The position numbers and the translations under genes were made by a program. A stretch of 64,000 nucleotides of DNA from G963676655 sp963678305 (GTDB lineage Bacteria > Verrucomicrobiota > Lentisphaeria > Victivallales > Victivallaceae). The stretch's first letter is position 1. The number at the start of each line of letters is the position of its first letter. The DNA lies in the NCBI GenBank assembly GCA_963678305.2, contig CAXXVV010000004.1:62001-126000 (forward strand), read 5' to 3'. A model generated the notes under the pieces. The model saw only the letters and a program-made list of their open reading frames with translations. It was not told the DNA's origin and ran no database searches. Shown in pieces: positions 51,871-61,441 of the stretch.

Positions 51871-53403
51871 TCAGGCCGGATCAACAACCAGAGTACGATG
51901 CAGCATCGCTTCATAGATATCAATATATTTACCGGCGGTAACATCCTGATTGAAATTATTCTTAGCCTCAATCATAATACGCTTGATCTGGGTGTTTTTT
52001 TCCGTCTGCGGACGCCGATAAAACGCCATTGCCTGATCAATAGCCCATCTTAAGCCGCCGGCATCATAGGTTTCAAAGCTGAAACCGTTACCGGTATTTT
52101 TGCGGCAATTCAGGTGGGCAACCGTGTCATGGAGACCACCGGTATCATGAACTACCGGCAGAGAGCCGTAGAGGCAGCTGATCATTTGCGGCAAACCGCA
52201 AGGTTCAAATTTAGAAGGCATCAACATAAAATCGGAAGCGGCATATCCAAGTCTAGACATCCGTTCGGTAAAGTCGACAATTCCAAGACGGTTGAAAATA
52301 CCGTGATGGCGGGCAATCTCGTAAAAATGCTGTTGATACGAACCATTGGCCACAACCGCAACCTGTAAACCATCGCCCCAATAATCTGATATAACCTGAA
52401 ATAGAATATCGGTCAACAACTGGCATCCTTTCTGCATTGGGTCAAGCCGGGACGGCCAAAGGAAAATCGGAGCGTCAGGGTTGACTTCAAGCCCCATCCG
52501 GTCCTGAAAACGCATCTTGTTTTCTCTCTTGCCCTTAACGAAAGAATTTTCATCGTAATTAGCGACCAGGCGGTGATCAGTCGCCGGGTCGTTGCTGGGA
52601 TCAGGGGAATTCAAAATACCGACCGCGCAACCGGCCTGTTTTTTATTATTGATCTCATGGCGGATATAGTCCGGAATAAAATCATGTCTGCCATCCGCAA
52701 TCTCCTCAAGGAAGGTCGGGCTGACCGAGTTGATGTAGTGTGCGGCAAAAATACCGCTGGCAAGCAAATCGACCCGATTACAGCAGCGGGTTTCCTCATA
52801 GTTGCCTGGAGGACGCTCATAATAAAGGTTTTTCCAGAACTCAGCCGCATCAATCCCGCGGTCTTCGATAAACGCCAGCGGCATTTTCTGAGTATGGATA
52901 TTATGAATGGTAAAGAGACATGGAATACCGAGGCGTCTGGCAAAACCGGGAATAAGCCCGGTCATCCAGTCATTGCAGTGAATCAGGTCCGGATTAACTT
53001 TCGGGATAATGTTATTGATGACTTCACGCTGAAAAGCCAGTGCAACTTTGAAGTTATCCTCTTCATAATTACTGTAAACCTGATCACAATAGTAAAACGA
53101 GCGATCTTCAGCCAGGTGAATACGGTCGTTCGACAAGTGGCTCATATAAACCAGCAGCTCGTTATTGACCAGTTTTCCAACGTCGATACTGAACATCTGG
53201 CGGTAATGCGGCAGCGCAACATGAACATCGGCGCCAAGGTTGTACAACGAGGCAACCAACGAAGCCGAGACGTCGGCCAATCCTCCGGCTTTGGCGTTTA
53301 ACCGGTTCGACATATTACCCATGCCGTGCGGCAAATAGGTTATCTCCGGAGTCACAACCAGAACTGTAGGGTTAGTTTTTCCTGTTGAACGTCTAATCTT
53401 CAT
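51871..53403 (-). CDS. glgA: Glycogen synthase (GT5)
   Basis: A 510-aa GT-B glycosyltransferase that extends alpha-1,4-glucan from a nucleotide sugar, usually ADP-glucose. The acceptor/donor motif is KAGGLADVSASL (the K-T-G-G-L region, with Ala for Thr), then IHCNDWMTGLIPGFARRLG and FTIHNIHTQ. The C-terminal catalytic loop is MPSKFEPCGLPQMISCLYGS and VVHDTGGLHDTV. Length and motifs fit GT5. No glgC (ADP-glucose maker) is in the window. It lies between the phosphorylase and branching enzyme on the same strand. Confidence 0.92.
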   Translation of the reverse strand: MKIRRSTGKTNPTVLVVTPEITYLPHGMGNMSNRLNAKAGGLADVSASLVASLYNLGADVHVALPHYRQMFSIDVGKLVNNELLVYMSHLSNDRIHLAEDRSFYYCDQVYSNYEEDNFKVALAFQREVINNIIPKVNPDLIHCNDWMTGLIPGFARRLGIPCLFTIHNIHTQKMPLAFIEDRGIDAAEFWKNLYYERPPGNYEETRCCNRVDLLASGIFAAHYINSVSPTFLEEIADGRHDFIPDYIRHEINNKKQAGCAVGILNSPDPSNDPATDHRLVANYDENSFVKGKRENKMRFQDRMGLEVNPDAPIFLWPSRLDPMQKGCQLLTDILFQVISDYWGDGLQVAVVANGSYQQHFYEIARHHGIFNRLGIVDFTERMSRLGYAASDFMLMPSKFEPCGLPQMISCLYGSLPVVHDTGGLHDTVAHLNCRKNTGNGFSFETYDAGGLRWAIDQAMAFYRRPQTEKNTQIKRIMIEAKNNFNQDVTAGKYIDIYEAMLHRTLVVDPA

Positions 53404-53515
53404 AGCATTACCATCCTTAATTCAGTGTTCTTATAATATAACATTTATATTACAAAAAACAAAAAACATTGCCGGAAGCAAGTTCATACTTTCGACAATG
53501 TTCAAATTTTTATTA

Positions 53516-56074
53516 TTATCCTTGAGCCCAACCGATAAATCCGGGAATACGTCTTCCCCAGTTATGTTTGGACGGGGTTATCCTGGCAGTCAGACCAAAA
53601 CGTCCGGCCTGGCGACAGGAAAACGAGTGTTCATAGAGGAAGTGGCCCTCGCCCAGATCTTCTACCATCTCCATATCTTCGGTATGGCTTTCGATGATAT
53701 TGTTATGGGCGTCGACCGGTCCGTAATAGACTTGAACCGCAACTTCTTCCGGAGTAAGTTCACCCAGGCAGACTTCAGTCGAGACTTTGATCTGCTCATC
53801 GACATAAACATCGCTGATTTCACGGTGAATCACGGGAGATTTGATACAAATTGATGCGCGTTGATCATTGTACCGGGCTTTTTCCTTGACCATTTCCAGC
53901 GCTCCGGCCGCATTGTTCTCCGTGATCCGCTGATAATTTTCCATCCCGGGCTCATAGAATTTCTCATTGTATTCCCGTACCATACGGCCGCTTGAAAAGA
54001 ATCCCAACCCCATTTTAATAGATGCTTTCATCATGTCCACCCAGCGAGACGGACACTCTTCTCCGCCACGCTCATAAAATGTCGGCACTATCTCATTTTC
54101 AATCAGGTTGTAAAGCGATTGAGCCTCTGAATGATCGCGCTCTTCGGGATTGGTACACAGTTCATCACTTTCGATGGCCCAACCGCAATCAGGGGAATAG
54201 CCTTCGCACCACCAGCCATCGAGAATACTGCAATTCAAAACACCGTTGATAGCGGCTTTCATCCCGGAAGTCCCGCTCGCCTCGTGCGGCCGCAGCGGTG
54301 TATTCAGCCAAACATCGACGCCCTGAGTCAAATAGCGTCCAAGCGCGATATCGTAGTCTTCCAGAAAAACGATTCGATGCCTCAAATCCGGTTCCTGTGA
54401 GATGTTGACAATTTCCTGAATAAATTTTTTACCGCCGTCATCAGCCGGATGCGCTTTGCCGGCGAATACCAACTGCACCGGACGTTCCTGATTCAGAAGA
54501 ATACTTTTCAAACGATCGATATCGCTGAACAGCATCGTGGCCCGCTTGTAAGTGGCAAACCGCCTGGCGAAACCGATTGTCAAAACATCAGCATCAAGCA
54601 CGTTTTTCGACATGCGAACCTCTTTGGAAGACATGCTGCGTCCACGTAATTGACGCTGCAGGCGCATTCTGGCGTGACGAATCAGGCGTGACCTCAACAT
54701 TTCTCTGGAGTGCCACAACTCTTCATTAGGGATGCTCTGAATCATTTCTCCGAATTTAGGAGAATCAACCGCTTCCATCCAGTCGTCAGACAAATAATGA
54801 TCAAAAATCACTTTATTACGGTCGGCAACCCATGACCCGACATGGACGCCATTAGTTATATGGTCTATCGGCAGTTCGTCAATCGGACGGCCCGGCCACA
54901 GGAATGACCACATTTCACGCGCCACTTCGCCGTGGAGTTTACTGACTCCATTGCTGAATGTCGCCATACGCAGACCTAGTATTGTCATTGACAGTTCATT
55001 GGTTTTGGAACCATCCACCGGCAGTCCCCAGCGAATGACCCGTTCAGTATCAAATACCAGATCTTTTTCAAGCGCCTTGAGATGGGGGCGCAATAAATCA
55101 AGTTCAAAAACCTCATTCCCGGCCGGAACCGGAGTATGGGTTGTAAAGATATTGGAATTCCAGACAATTTCCACCGCGGCGTCAGGATCGATTTTCTTGT
55201 TTTTTACCAGGTGGCAAATTCTGGCCAGCGAAAGAAATGCGGCGTGCCCCTCGTTCATATGACAGACGGACGGATCGTATCCCATCTTGATCAACGCCTT
55301 AAACCCGCCGATTCCCAGCAGAATTTCCTGATGCAGACGCATCTTCTTATCCCCGCCGTAAAGACGCCAGGTGATCTGCTGCAACTCCGGAGGATTCTCC
55401 GGAATATTGGTATCGAGCAAAACCAACGGGATATTTCCGACATTCAAAACCCAAATCGCGGCAGTCACCATCTGGTCAATCAGACGAACATTGACCGTAA
55501 TCGGATTGTTGTTTTCGTCTGTAGCCTGAACCAGTGGCATGTTGTGGATTTCATTTTCAGGATAACGCTCCTGCTGCCAACCGCTGCGATCAAGCGATTG
55601 GGCAAAGTAGCCCTGCCGGTACAACAAGCCGACCGCCACCAGAGGCAAACTTAAATCAGACGAGGCTTTGAGATGGTCTCCAGCCAACACTCCGAGACCG
55701 CCAGAATAAAGACGCACGCTTTCATGAATTCCATATTCAAGCGAAAAATAGGCTATTTTACGACGTTCGAGATTCTCCGGCGTTGGTTCCGTCAATCCCC
55801 GGACATGTTTCTCATAAAAATATTTTACCCTTTTCAGATGGGAAAGAAAGCTGCGGTCATTGCCCAGCTCCTCCAACCGCTCCTGCGGCACCTTGGAGAG
55901 ATAAAGCCGGGTATTGCCGTTGACCTGACGCCACAATTGCGGATTGATTCGCCGGAAAAGTTCGATAGCGTCGTAATTCCAGCACCACCACATATTATAG
56001 GACAAGGTTTCGAGAAACCGTAATTTTTCCGGAATATTCGGAGCCACATTAAATAATTTTATATCAGGTATCAT
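53516..56074 (-). CDS. glgP: Alpha-glucan phosphorylase (GT35)
   Basis: An 852-aa phosphorylase that releases glucose 1-phosphate from glycogen or maltodextrin. The N terminus RFLETLSYNMWWCWNYDAIE and its shorter, differently built catalytic part place it in the alpha-glucan family phosphorylase branch and not the classic GlgP one. Motifs: YFSLEYGIHESVRLYSGGLG, HMNEGHAAF, TTHTPVPAGNEVF and the PLP site EASGTSGMKAAINGVL with its Lys. The C-terminal beta domain (KVSTEVCLGELTPEEVAVQV) belongs to this branch. It lies between the CBM48 protein and glycogen synthase. Confidence 0.92.
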   Translation of the reverse strand: MIPDIKLFNVAPNIPEKLRFLETLSYNMWWCWNYDAIELFRRINPQLWRQVNGNTRLYLSKVPQERLEELGNDRSFLSHLKRVKYFYEKHVRGLTEPTPENLERRKIAYFSLEYGIHESVRLYSGGLGVLAGDHLKASSDLSLPLVAVGLLYRQGYFAQSLDRSGWQQERYPENEIHNMPLVQATDENNNPITVNVRLIDQMVTAAIWVLNVGNIPLVLLDTNIPENPPELQQITWRLYGGDKKMRLHQEILLGIGGFKALIKMGYDPSVCHMNEGHAAFLSLARICHLVKNKKIDPDAAVEIVWNSNIFTTHTPVPAGNEVFELDLLRPHLKALEKDLVFDTERVIRWGLPVDGSKTNELSMTILGLRMATFSNGVSKLHGEVAREMWSFLWPGRPIDELPIDHITNGVHVGSWVADRNKVIFDHYLSDDWMEAVDSPKFGEMIQSIPNEELWHSREMLRSRLIRHARMRLQRQLRGRSMSSKEVRMSKNVLDADVLTIGFARRFATYKRATMLFSDIDRLKSILLNQERPVQLVFAGKAHPADDGGKKFIQEIVNISQEPDLRHRIVFLEDYDIALGRYLTQGVDVWLNTPLRPHEASGTSGMKAAINGVLNCSILDGWWCEGYSPDCGWAIESDELCTNPEERDHSEAQSLYNLIENEIVPTFYERGGEECPSRWVDMMKASIKMGLGFFSSGRMVREYNEKFYEPGMENYQRITENNAAGALEMVKEKARYNDQRASICIKSPVIHREISDVYVDEQIKVSTEVCLGELTPEEVAVQVYYGPVDAHNNIIESHTEDMEMVEDLGEGHFLYEHSFSCRQAGRFGLTARITPSKHNWGRRIPGFIGWAQG

Positions 56075-56218
56075 TGTTTTCTCTTGGTTTAATTTTGTCG
56101 GTTAATTAGGCATTAAGATGTTGCGACTGACAAGTCATTTACTCCTTATCAGTTGTAAAATCTCCTCTTCAGCTTAACCTGACAAGAAACTAATAGTACA
56201 TACAAATGAATAATAACC

Positions 56219-56246
56219 CACTTTCCCTGTATTTACAAGGAAAGTG
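56219..56246 (-). promoter_or_regulatory. Strong hairpin between the CBM48 gene and glgP
   Basis: CACTTTCC and GGAAAGTG form a perfect 8-bp stem, and inner bases TGTA/TACA can pair as well. It starts 24 bases after the CBM48 stop. Without a T-run on the minus strand it may stabilise or partly end the transcript instead of fully terminating it. Confidence 0.45.
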
Positions 56247-56269
56247 AATTATTCTGGAAGGGCATTTGC

Positions 56270-56557
56270 TTATACAACTTCAATTACGCTGTTAAGGGTA
56301 CCCTGATCGTTCGGAATAAAATTCGGATTATTCGGGTCAAGACACCAGGCGCCGTTCACAATGAATTTGTATTCATAAGTTCCCGGAGTCAAAAGCATCG
56401 TGCACTTGAACAACCCGTTCCCGTCTTTATCCGTTAATTCTTTTTTACGATCGTCCCATTCGTTGAAAGAACCGGCGATAGTTACTTTACTTCCAACCTC
56501 CGCCTCAATCTCAAATGTTACCCTCTTACGGCCTGCAGTCTGAGCTTTCTTAGCCAT
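56270..56557 (-). CDS. Stand-alone glycogen-binding (CBM48/AMPK-like) protein
   Basis: A 95-aa protein that is almost only one CBM48 domain: KRVTFEIEAEVGSKVTIAGS, FNEWDDRKKELTDKDGNG, then LTPGTYEYKFIVNGAWCLDP. The key aromatic residues for glucan binding (W of FNEW, Y-E-Y-K-F, W of GAWCLD) are present. It has no catalytic part, so it may target enzymes to the glycogen particle or regulate them. SD AAGGAG. It lies inside the glycogen cluster between the debranching enzyme and phosphorylase genes. Confidence 0.88.
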   Translation of the reverse strand: MAKKAQTAGRKRVTFEIEAEVGSKVTIAGSFNEWDDRKKELTDKDGNGLFKCTMLLTPGTYEYKFIVNGAWCLDPNNPNFIPNDQGTLNSVIEVV

Positions 56558-56670
56558 AATTATTCTCCTTTTTTAAGGTTCAAAAGGGATTAACCCCTTT
56601 ATTCTTATAATAATACAATATACACGCTATGTTAGATTTTTGTTAGACGCTTATTGATATTACATGTATT

Positions 56671-59600
56671 TCAAACGATTTTTTTATAGACTCTGTATAA
56701 TTCCGTCACCCCCCATGCCTGGGCTCCACAGCCCCTTTGTTTGTGCGGGGCATCACCATCAATAACTTCCGGTATCTGCCCCGGTATTCCATTTTGCAAC
56801 AGCTCACGCGACGAAAGCAGGATAGCTAAAGCCCGTGATCTGCATTGCTCGCCACCATACATATGCAGCGCTTCACAGTATGACGGAAACGGCCAGCTCC
56901 AGGCTGTACCATTATGATACGCCGGCTTGCGCCTCGTATCCTCATCACCAAGATATTGTCCCCAATAGGGTTTTAGCGGATCATTCAATGGTTGACCGTT
57001 ATTCTCAACCCGCACCGGCACTTTTACCGGCAAGTCAGCTAAACTCCTGATCGCTCCGGGAATAAGCAACTGTTCACAAGCCCGAATAACCGACCTGGCT
57101 ATCGCCGGATCGTCAATCGCCCCGAGTGTCAATGCCAGCAGTTGATTGCAGCGGCAGGCATCATCAGCAATCGCGCTCCCGGCCGGGGTTCCCGGTTCAC
57201 AAAACAGGCAATCGCTGAGAAAATCCTGCTCAGGTCTTACATAGAAGCGGTTTATCGAGTCTCGAACCTGTCCAGCCAGATCTTTCCACTTGCCGGATGC
57301 ATATTCGCCAAGCAGTTCCAACGCGTTGTACCATAATGCCTGAATTTCAACTGGATATCCCTGACGCGGCGTCGCCGCTGGATAATTGGTATCCATCCAG
57401 GTATAATGCGACGGACTGAAGACCAGTCCGGAAGCATTATCCATATAAATCCCGTTCGGAGTGCCTTTCATAATATTTTCCGCTATAGATATCAATACAT
57501 CGAGCAACGGACGGCCGCTACAGTCGTCTTTCAGTACCGCGTCGGAACCGGCCGCGATATAATCCGCCGTCGCGGTAAACAACCACAGTGGAGCATCGCT
57601 GGTATCTCGGTTTGAATCGTCTCCGCCCCGAATCATATTCGGGATCGTACCCTGTTTTTCAAACCTGGCAAACGCCTTCAGAATCGCCCTGCTCTCTTCA
57701 AGCATGCCGGCAGCGATCATACCGCGCAGGCAAATCAAAGTGTCACGTCCCCAATCGAGGAACCAGGGATAGCCGGCAATCACCGTATTCAAATCGTCAC
57801 GCCTGACGACAAATGGATCAATTGCGGCCCTGACCACCGTCTCAAACGTATGACTTTCAGGCAGCAAATCAACCACATTGATAGCTTTAGCAGGACATTC
57901 GACGTTAACCGCCGCGAACAGCGTGGCAGTTTCACCGCCTTCAAGCTGTATCTCAAAATATCCCGGACTGAACAAGTCGGTTGAATCTTCCAGGCCGCGT
58001 GACGCTTCGACCGGCAGTCCGACCATATATTCCCATTCCGGCTGGTGGATATATATACCACCCGGAAAACGCATTGACAACCTGCTGCCGTATGGCGCAA
58101 AATCAAAGCCGTCGGCAACCGGACTAACACTCTCCAAAAATCTCTGTTCCGCACCTTTGAAAGCTTTGGTCACTTCGTGATTGCACCGGGATTCCAAATC
58201 GGGGCGCAGGATCAATTTAGCCGGAACATTATCCGCCAACAGGTCTTGACCGCTGTTTTTTGAACGAACGAAAGTCAAAGACGCCAGATTCATTTCCGGA
58301 TCAATTTCATAATTAAGCAGCAATGAAACATATTTACCCTGCCCGGTCGGAATATGAAATTCCCATTGGGCGCTCCGACCTGCTCCCGCAATGAAATATT
58401 CCAGACAGTCAAGGCACAATTCCTGAGAATAGTCGTTACAGACAAGCCACCCCCGGCACCGGGACAGCATCACCGTCCGGTCTACCGGAAAGCGGTCGTG
58501 GCAATTGGCCGCCAGTAAAGCATCATATTTACTGTGTACCTCACCCCAACTTCCGCGAATCTGGGCCATCGCACCGCGCCTGTTGGCACAAAATGCGTAG
58601 ATGTCACGGGAACGCAATTCGGTGCGGTGATATTTCAGTTTTACTCCGGTTACATCCGGCGAAGGCAAATACAGCAGTATCGATTCGGAACGTTTCGCCG
58701 GTGCGGGATGAAAAGTCGTTACAGCCAGCTTTAAACGTTTGATGTCATCAGGCACCGCCAAAGGCGGAATAAACGCAAAATTCCCGCCATGCGCATCAGG
58801 CAGAGAGCTGCCGCAGGCAAGAGCCGTTTCACCATCATAAACCACAAAACGGAAGCCGCTGCCGTTATGCAGCAAGACCATGCATTCAGGCGGAACCATC
58901 ACCTCGCGCCGCTGATCAATGCCATCGGCCCACCGGACAACCGGCGGATAATCCGCTCCGAAAATCTTCTCACAACACAGCTCAGGATTTTCCAGCAAGA
59001 TGTCAGTCAAACCGTCAACATCGAATTCGCTGACGTCGTCATAGCCATGAACTGCTTCAATCAGATCAAGCGTAACCGCCCTGGCCCGTTGATGCAGACA
59101 ACTGGCAGGCTCTGAAAACTTATGCTGCAATGCTTCGTCCAGTCTGGCAAGATCCTCCCGATCCTGAGACAGGCACAGAGCCTGACCGGGCTTCAGAGAA
59201 ATCTTTTGAATATCATCAAAGGTGTTGCCGGATAACAGGTCATACCATTTATCCAATGTCAGGTCTGGAATAATTGGAATAACGTCACTCACGCGTGAGT
59301 CGTCCAGGTTGACCAGAACCAGCAGTTTCTCTCCATCCGGGGCTTCACGCAACAACGCCGCGGAATTGCCTCCATGGTTTTCCAGCAGTCTGATCACGGC
59401 TCCGGGACCAAACGTGCAATGATTATGCAGAAGTGCATGAAGCCGACGCAGGTATTCGACCATGTTTGGCTCATGTCCCCAGTTTAATGACCTGGAACCA
59501 TGTACCTTGATCTGATCGGTCGCATACCATTCAACCCCATTGGCAAATCCAAACGCCCCGTTAGGGGAAGTCAACGCACACAACGCAGCCCGCAAACGCG

Positions 59601-60873
59601 CAAACTCAGGCGATTTTGCCGCGAGACGACTGTTGTCATGCGTTTCACAAAAATTTATCAGCAATCCTTTTGAGACGGAAGTATGCAAGGCATCCGGCAG
59701 ATACCATTGAACCTGATCGCGGGAATAGTTTTGAAACAATTCTGAATAAGCCCAGTTAAGGCCGCAGGTGCTCAGCAGTTCCTTCACAACTTTCAAAGGG
59801 CCACCGAGTCCTTCCAGCAAAAACAGCGTATCAGGATATTGTTCCCTGACTCTTGATGTAATATATTTCCACGCCGATTTTGGCAGCATATATCCGGCGT
59901 CACAACGGAATCCGTCAACCCCGCGAGTACACCAGTAAAGGAATATATCAGCCATCATGCTGTGTATTTCAGTAAAATCATAATCAAGTTTGATCAAATC
60001 TGCCCAGATCACCCCCCAGGCACCGGGACTGAGGAATTCACCATTATTTTTTCGGGCAAAATATTCCGGATGCTCGGCTTGCAAGCGAGACGCCCAACCG
60101 GTGTGATCAACCGGAATATCAATCAGCAGTTTACCGCCATGAGCGTGAGTGGCATCCACAAGTTCCAGAAACTGTTCCAGCGGCGTGGCGGATTTGTCAA
60201 ACTCAGCCAACGCCGAATCAACCGCAAAAAAATCCAGCACCGCATAAGGACTGCCATAACGCCCCATGCGCCCGTAAACGGTCGGAACCGGATGAATCGG
60301 CAGCAACTGGAGATAACGACAGCCCAAATCACCGATAATAAAATCAAGTTCCTTGACAACATCCCGGAATGTTCCGGATGGGGGAATCACCGTATAGCCG
60401 GCATCGTCAAGTATTTTTATTGCTTTGGAGTAATTGTCGTCATGTCTGACGCCGTCCTTGAAAGGTCCAAACTGACGCGGAAAAACCGTATACATGGTAT
60501 TCCCGGTCACCGTATCGGCAGGATCAACCTTGACTCTGGTATTTCTTCCGGGAACCCATACCGGACGAGAACCGTTAACCGGCATAACATAAGCCTTGGC
60601 TTCAAAACAACCGACCTCTGTTAACGGCAGCGCCACCATATATGTGGAAGAACCGTCCACCCGATTCATCTCGATGTCGTGCCAATCACGTCCAAGAACA
60701 GTTTCACCTTCTTCGGTCCCGGCGATAATTTCCCGGCGATGCACCCCGGCCCGGCCGAGATTGGTCCGTAAATAGGCAGTACCGGAAAGCGATTCACCGC
60801 AATCCAGCTCAAAGACGATCACATCTCCGCGGTAACGAAGTATTTCTTCCCCTGGCGAGGGTAACTGTTTCAA
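56671..60873 (-). CDS. Fused GH13 and amylo-alpha-1,6-glucosidase glycogen debranching enzyme
   Basis: A 1400-aa protein. Residues about 130-560 form a GH13 barrel with complete catalytic triad texture: VDGFRCDAG (Asp), LFLLEGLGG (Glu) and CETHDNSR (Asp). Residues about 1030-1400 form the GDE C-terminal domain (GH133 type): GYPWFLDWGRDTLICLRGMI, GTIPNMIRGGDDSNRDTSDA, PLWLF and YHNGTAWSWPF. Between them lie beta domains. The two activities together, transfer and 1,6-hydrolysis, resemble the eukaryotic bifunctional enzyme; most bacterial versions are about half this length. The start is TTG with AAAGG 9 bases before it; the nearby ATG is out of frame and stops after three codons. It is first in the glycogen cluster. 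Confidence 0.88.
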   Translation of the reverse strand: MKQLPSPGEEILRYRGDVIVFELDCGESLSGTAYLRTNLGRAGVHRREIIAGTEEGETVLGRDWHDIEMNRVDGSSTYMVALPLTEVGCFEAKAYVMPVNGSRPVWVPGRNTRVKVDPADTVTGNTMYTVFPRQFGPFKDGVRHDDNYSKAIKILDDAGYTVIPPSGTFRDVVKELDFIIGDLGCRYLQLLPIHPVPTVYGRMGRYGSPYAVLDFFAVDSALAEFDKSATPLEQFLELVDATHAHGGKLLIDIPVDHTGWASRLQAEHPEYFARKNNGEFLSPGAWGVIWADLIKLDYDFTEIHSMMADIFLYWCTRGVDGFRCDAGYMLPKSAWKYITSRVREQYPDTLFLLEGLGGPLKVVKELLSTCGLNWAYSELFQNYSRDQVQWYLPDALHTSVSKGLLINFCETHDNSRLAAKSPEFARLRAALCALTSPNGAFGFANGVEWYATDQIKVHGSRSLNWGHEPNMVEYLRRLHALLHNHCTFGPGAVIRLLENHGGNSAALLREAPDGEKLLVLVNLDDSRVSDVIPIIPDLTLDKWYDLLSGNTFDDIQKISLKPGQALCLSQDREDLARLDEALQHKFSEPASCLHQRARAVTLDLIEAVHGYDDVSEFDVDGLTDILLENPELCCEKIFGADYPPVVRWADGIDQRREVMVPPECMVLLHNGSGFRFVVYDGETALACGSSLPDAHGGNFAFIPPLAVPDDIKRLKLAVTTFHPAPAKRSESILLYLPSPDVTGVKLKYHRTELRSRDIYAFCANRRGAMAQIRGSWGEVHSKYDALLAANCHDRFPVDRTVMLSRCRGWLVCNDYSQELCLDCLEYFIAGAGRSAQWEFHIPTGQGKYVSLLLNYEIDPEMNLASLTFVRSKNSGQDLLADNVPAKLILRPDLESRCNHEVTKAFKGAEQRFLESVSPVADGFDFAPYGSRLSMRFPGGIYIHQPEWEYMVGLPVEASRGLEDSTDLFSPGYFEIQLEGGETATLFAAVNVECPAKAINVVDLLPESHTFETVVRAAIDPFVVRRDDLNTVIAGYPWFLDWGRDTLICLRGMIAAGMLEESRAILKAFARFEKQGTIPNMIRGGDDSNRDTSDAPLWLFTATADYIAAGSDAVLKDDCSGRPLLDVLISIAENIMKGTPNGIYMDNASGLVFSPSHYTWMDTNYPAATPRQGYPVEIQALWYNALELLGEYASGKWKDLAGQVRDSINRFYVRPEQDFLSDCLFCEPGTPAGSAIADDACRCNQLLALTLGAIDDPAIARSVIRACEQLLIPGAIRSLADLPVKVPVRVENNGQPLNDPLKPYWGQYLGDEDTRRKPAYHNGTAWSWPFPSYCEALHMYGGEQCRSRALAILLSSRELLQNGIPGQIPEVIDGDAPHKQRGCGAQAWGVTELYRVYKKIV

Positions 60874-61441
60874 TTTATCAACCTTTCATTTCACGAGTGT
60901 CGGACAATATGCACTTGCCGCACATACTTTACAAGCAAACCACGGGCCAATTAATAAAACAATCACACATATCTAATTATCCGCAAACACCTTGCAAAAA
61001 CAAACAACACTATATCACAATTACAATATAATACATTTATGTAATAACAATATATCTAATCAACAATATTGAGACATGAAATTCCTTAGTGGTTTCCTGT
61101 ATTTATAATATACCTGTCTATGAGATAAAATACAAGTATCCCGTAGCTACCACTGCAAGTCCCTGTTCAAGATTCTATTCTGGAAATTATCCATTAAAAC
61201 AAATACGAGTATTCACGATTTCGGCGAAGACGTGAAATTAATTTGACTGTGTATTTTTGAAACAATCAGTCATCGAGCCTGTGTATGGTTATGAGACAAA
61301 TCACAATTTGATCAACATAGCTCAATGCACTGAACTTTGCGAATTTCTTTTACGTAGGATTAAAAAACTTCTTGAAATATCCGGTAAATTCAATATTGTA
61401 AACAAATCATTTAAATCAGCAACAAGCCAAAGTACAGCAGG
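60874..61441. other. AT-rich divergent gap before the AraC gene
   Basis: A 568-bp region between the debranching gene (minus) and the AraC gene (plus). It is very AT-rich near 60960-61080. No convincing promoter pair, hairpin or RNA gene is seen. A weak TTG-started frame at 61257-61466 overlaps the AraC start and was not accepted. Confidence 0.4.

Noticed and set aside
52573..53301. 242-aa plus-strand open frame opposite glycogen synthase
   Set aside because: It lies wholly inside glgA on the other strand, has no recognisable domain and no ribosome site. It is a codon-bias shadow.
59962..60624. 220-aa plus-strand open frame opposite the debranching gene
   Set aside because: Antisense to the conserved GH13 barrel, with no domain or start signal.
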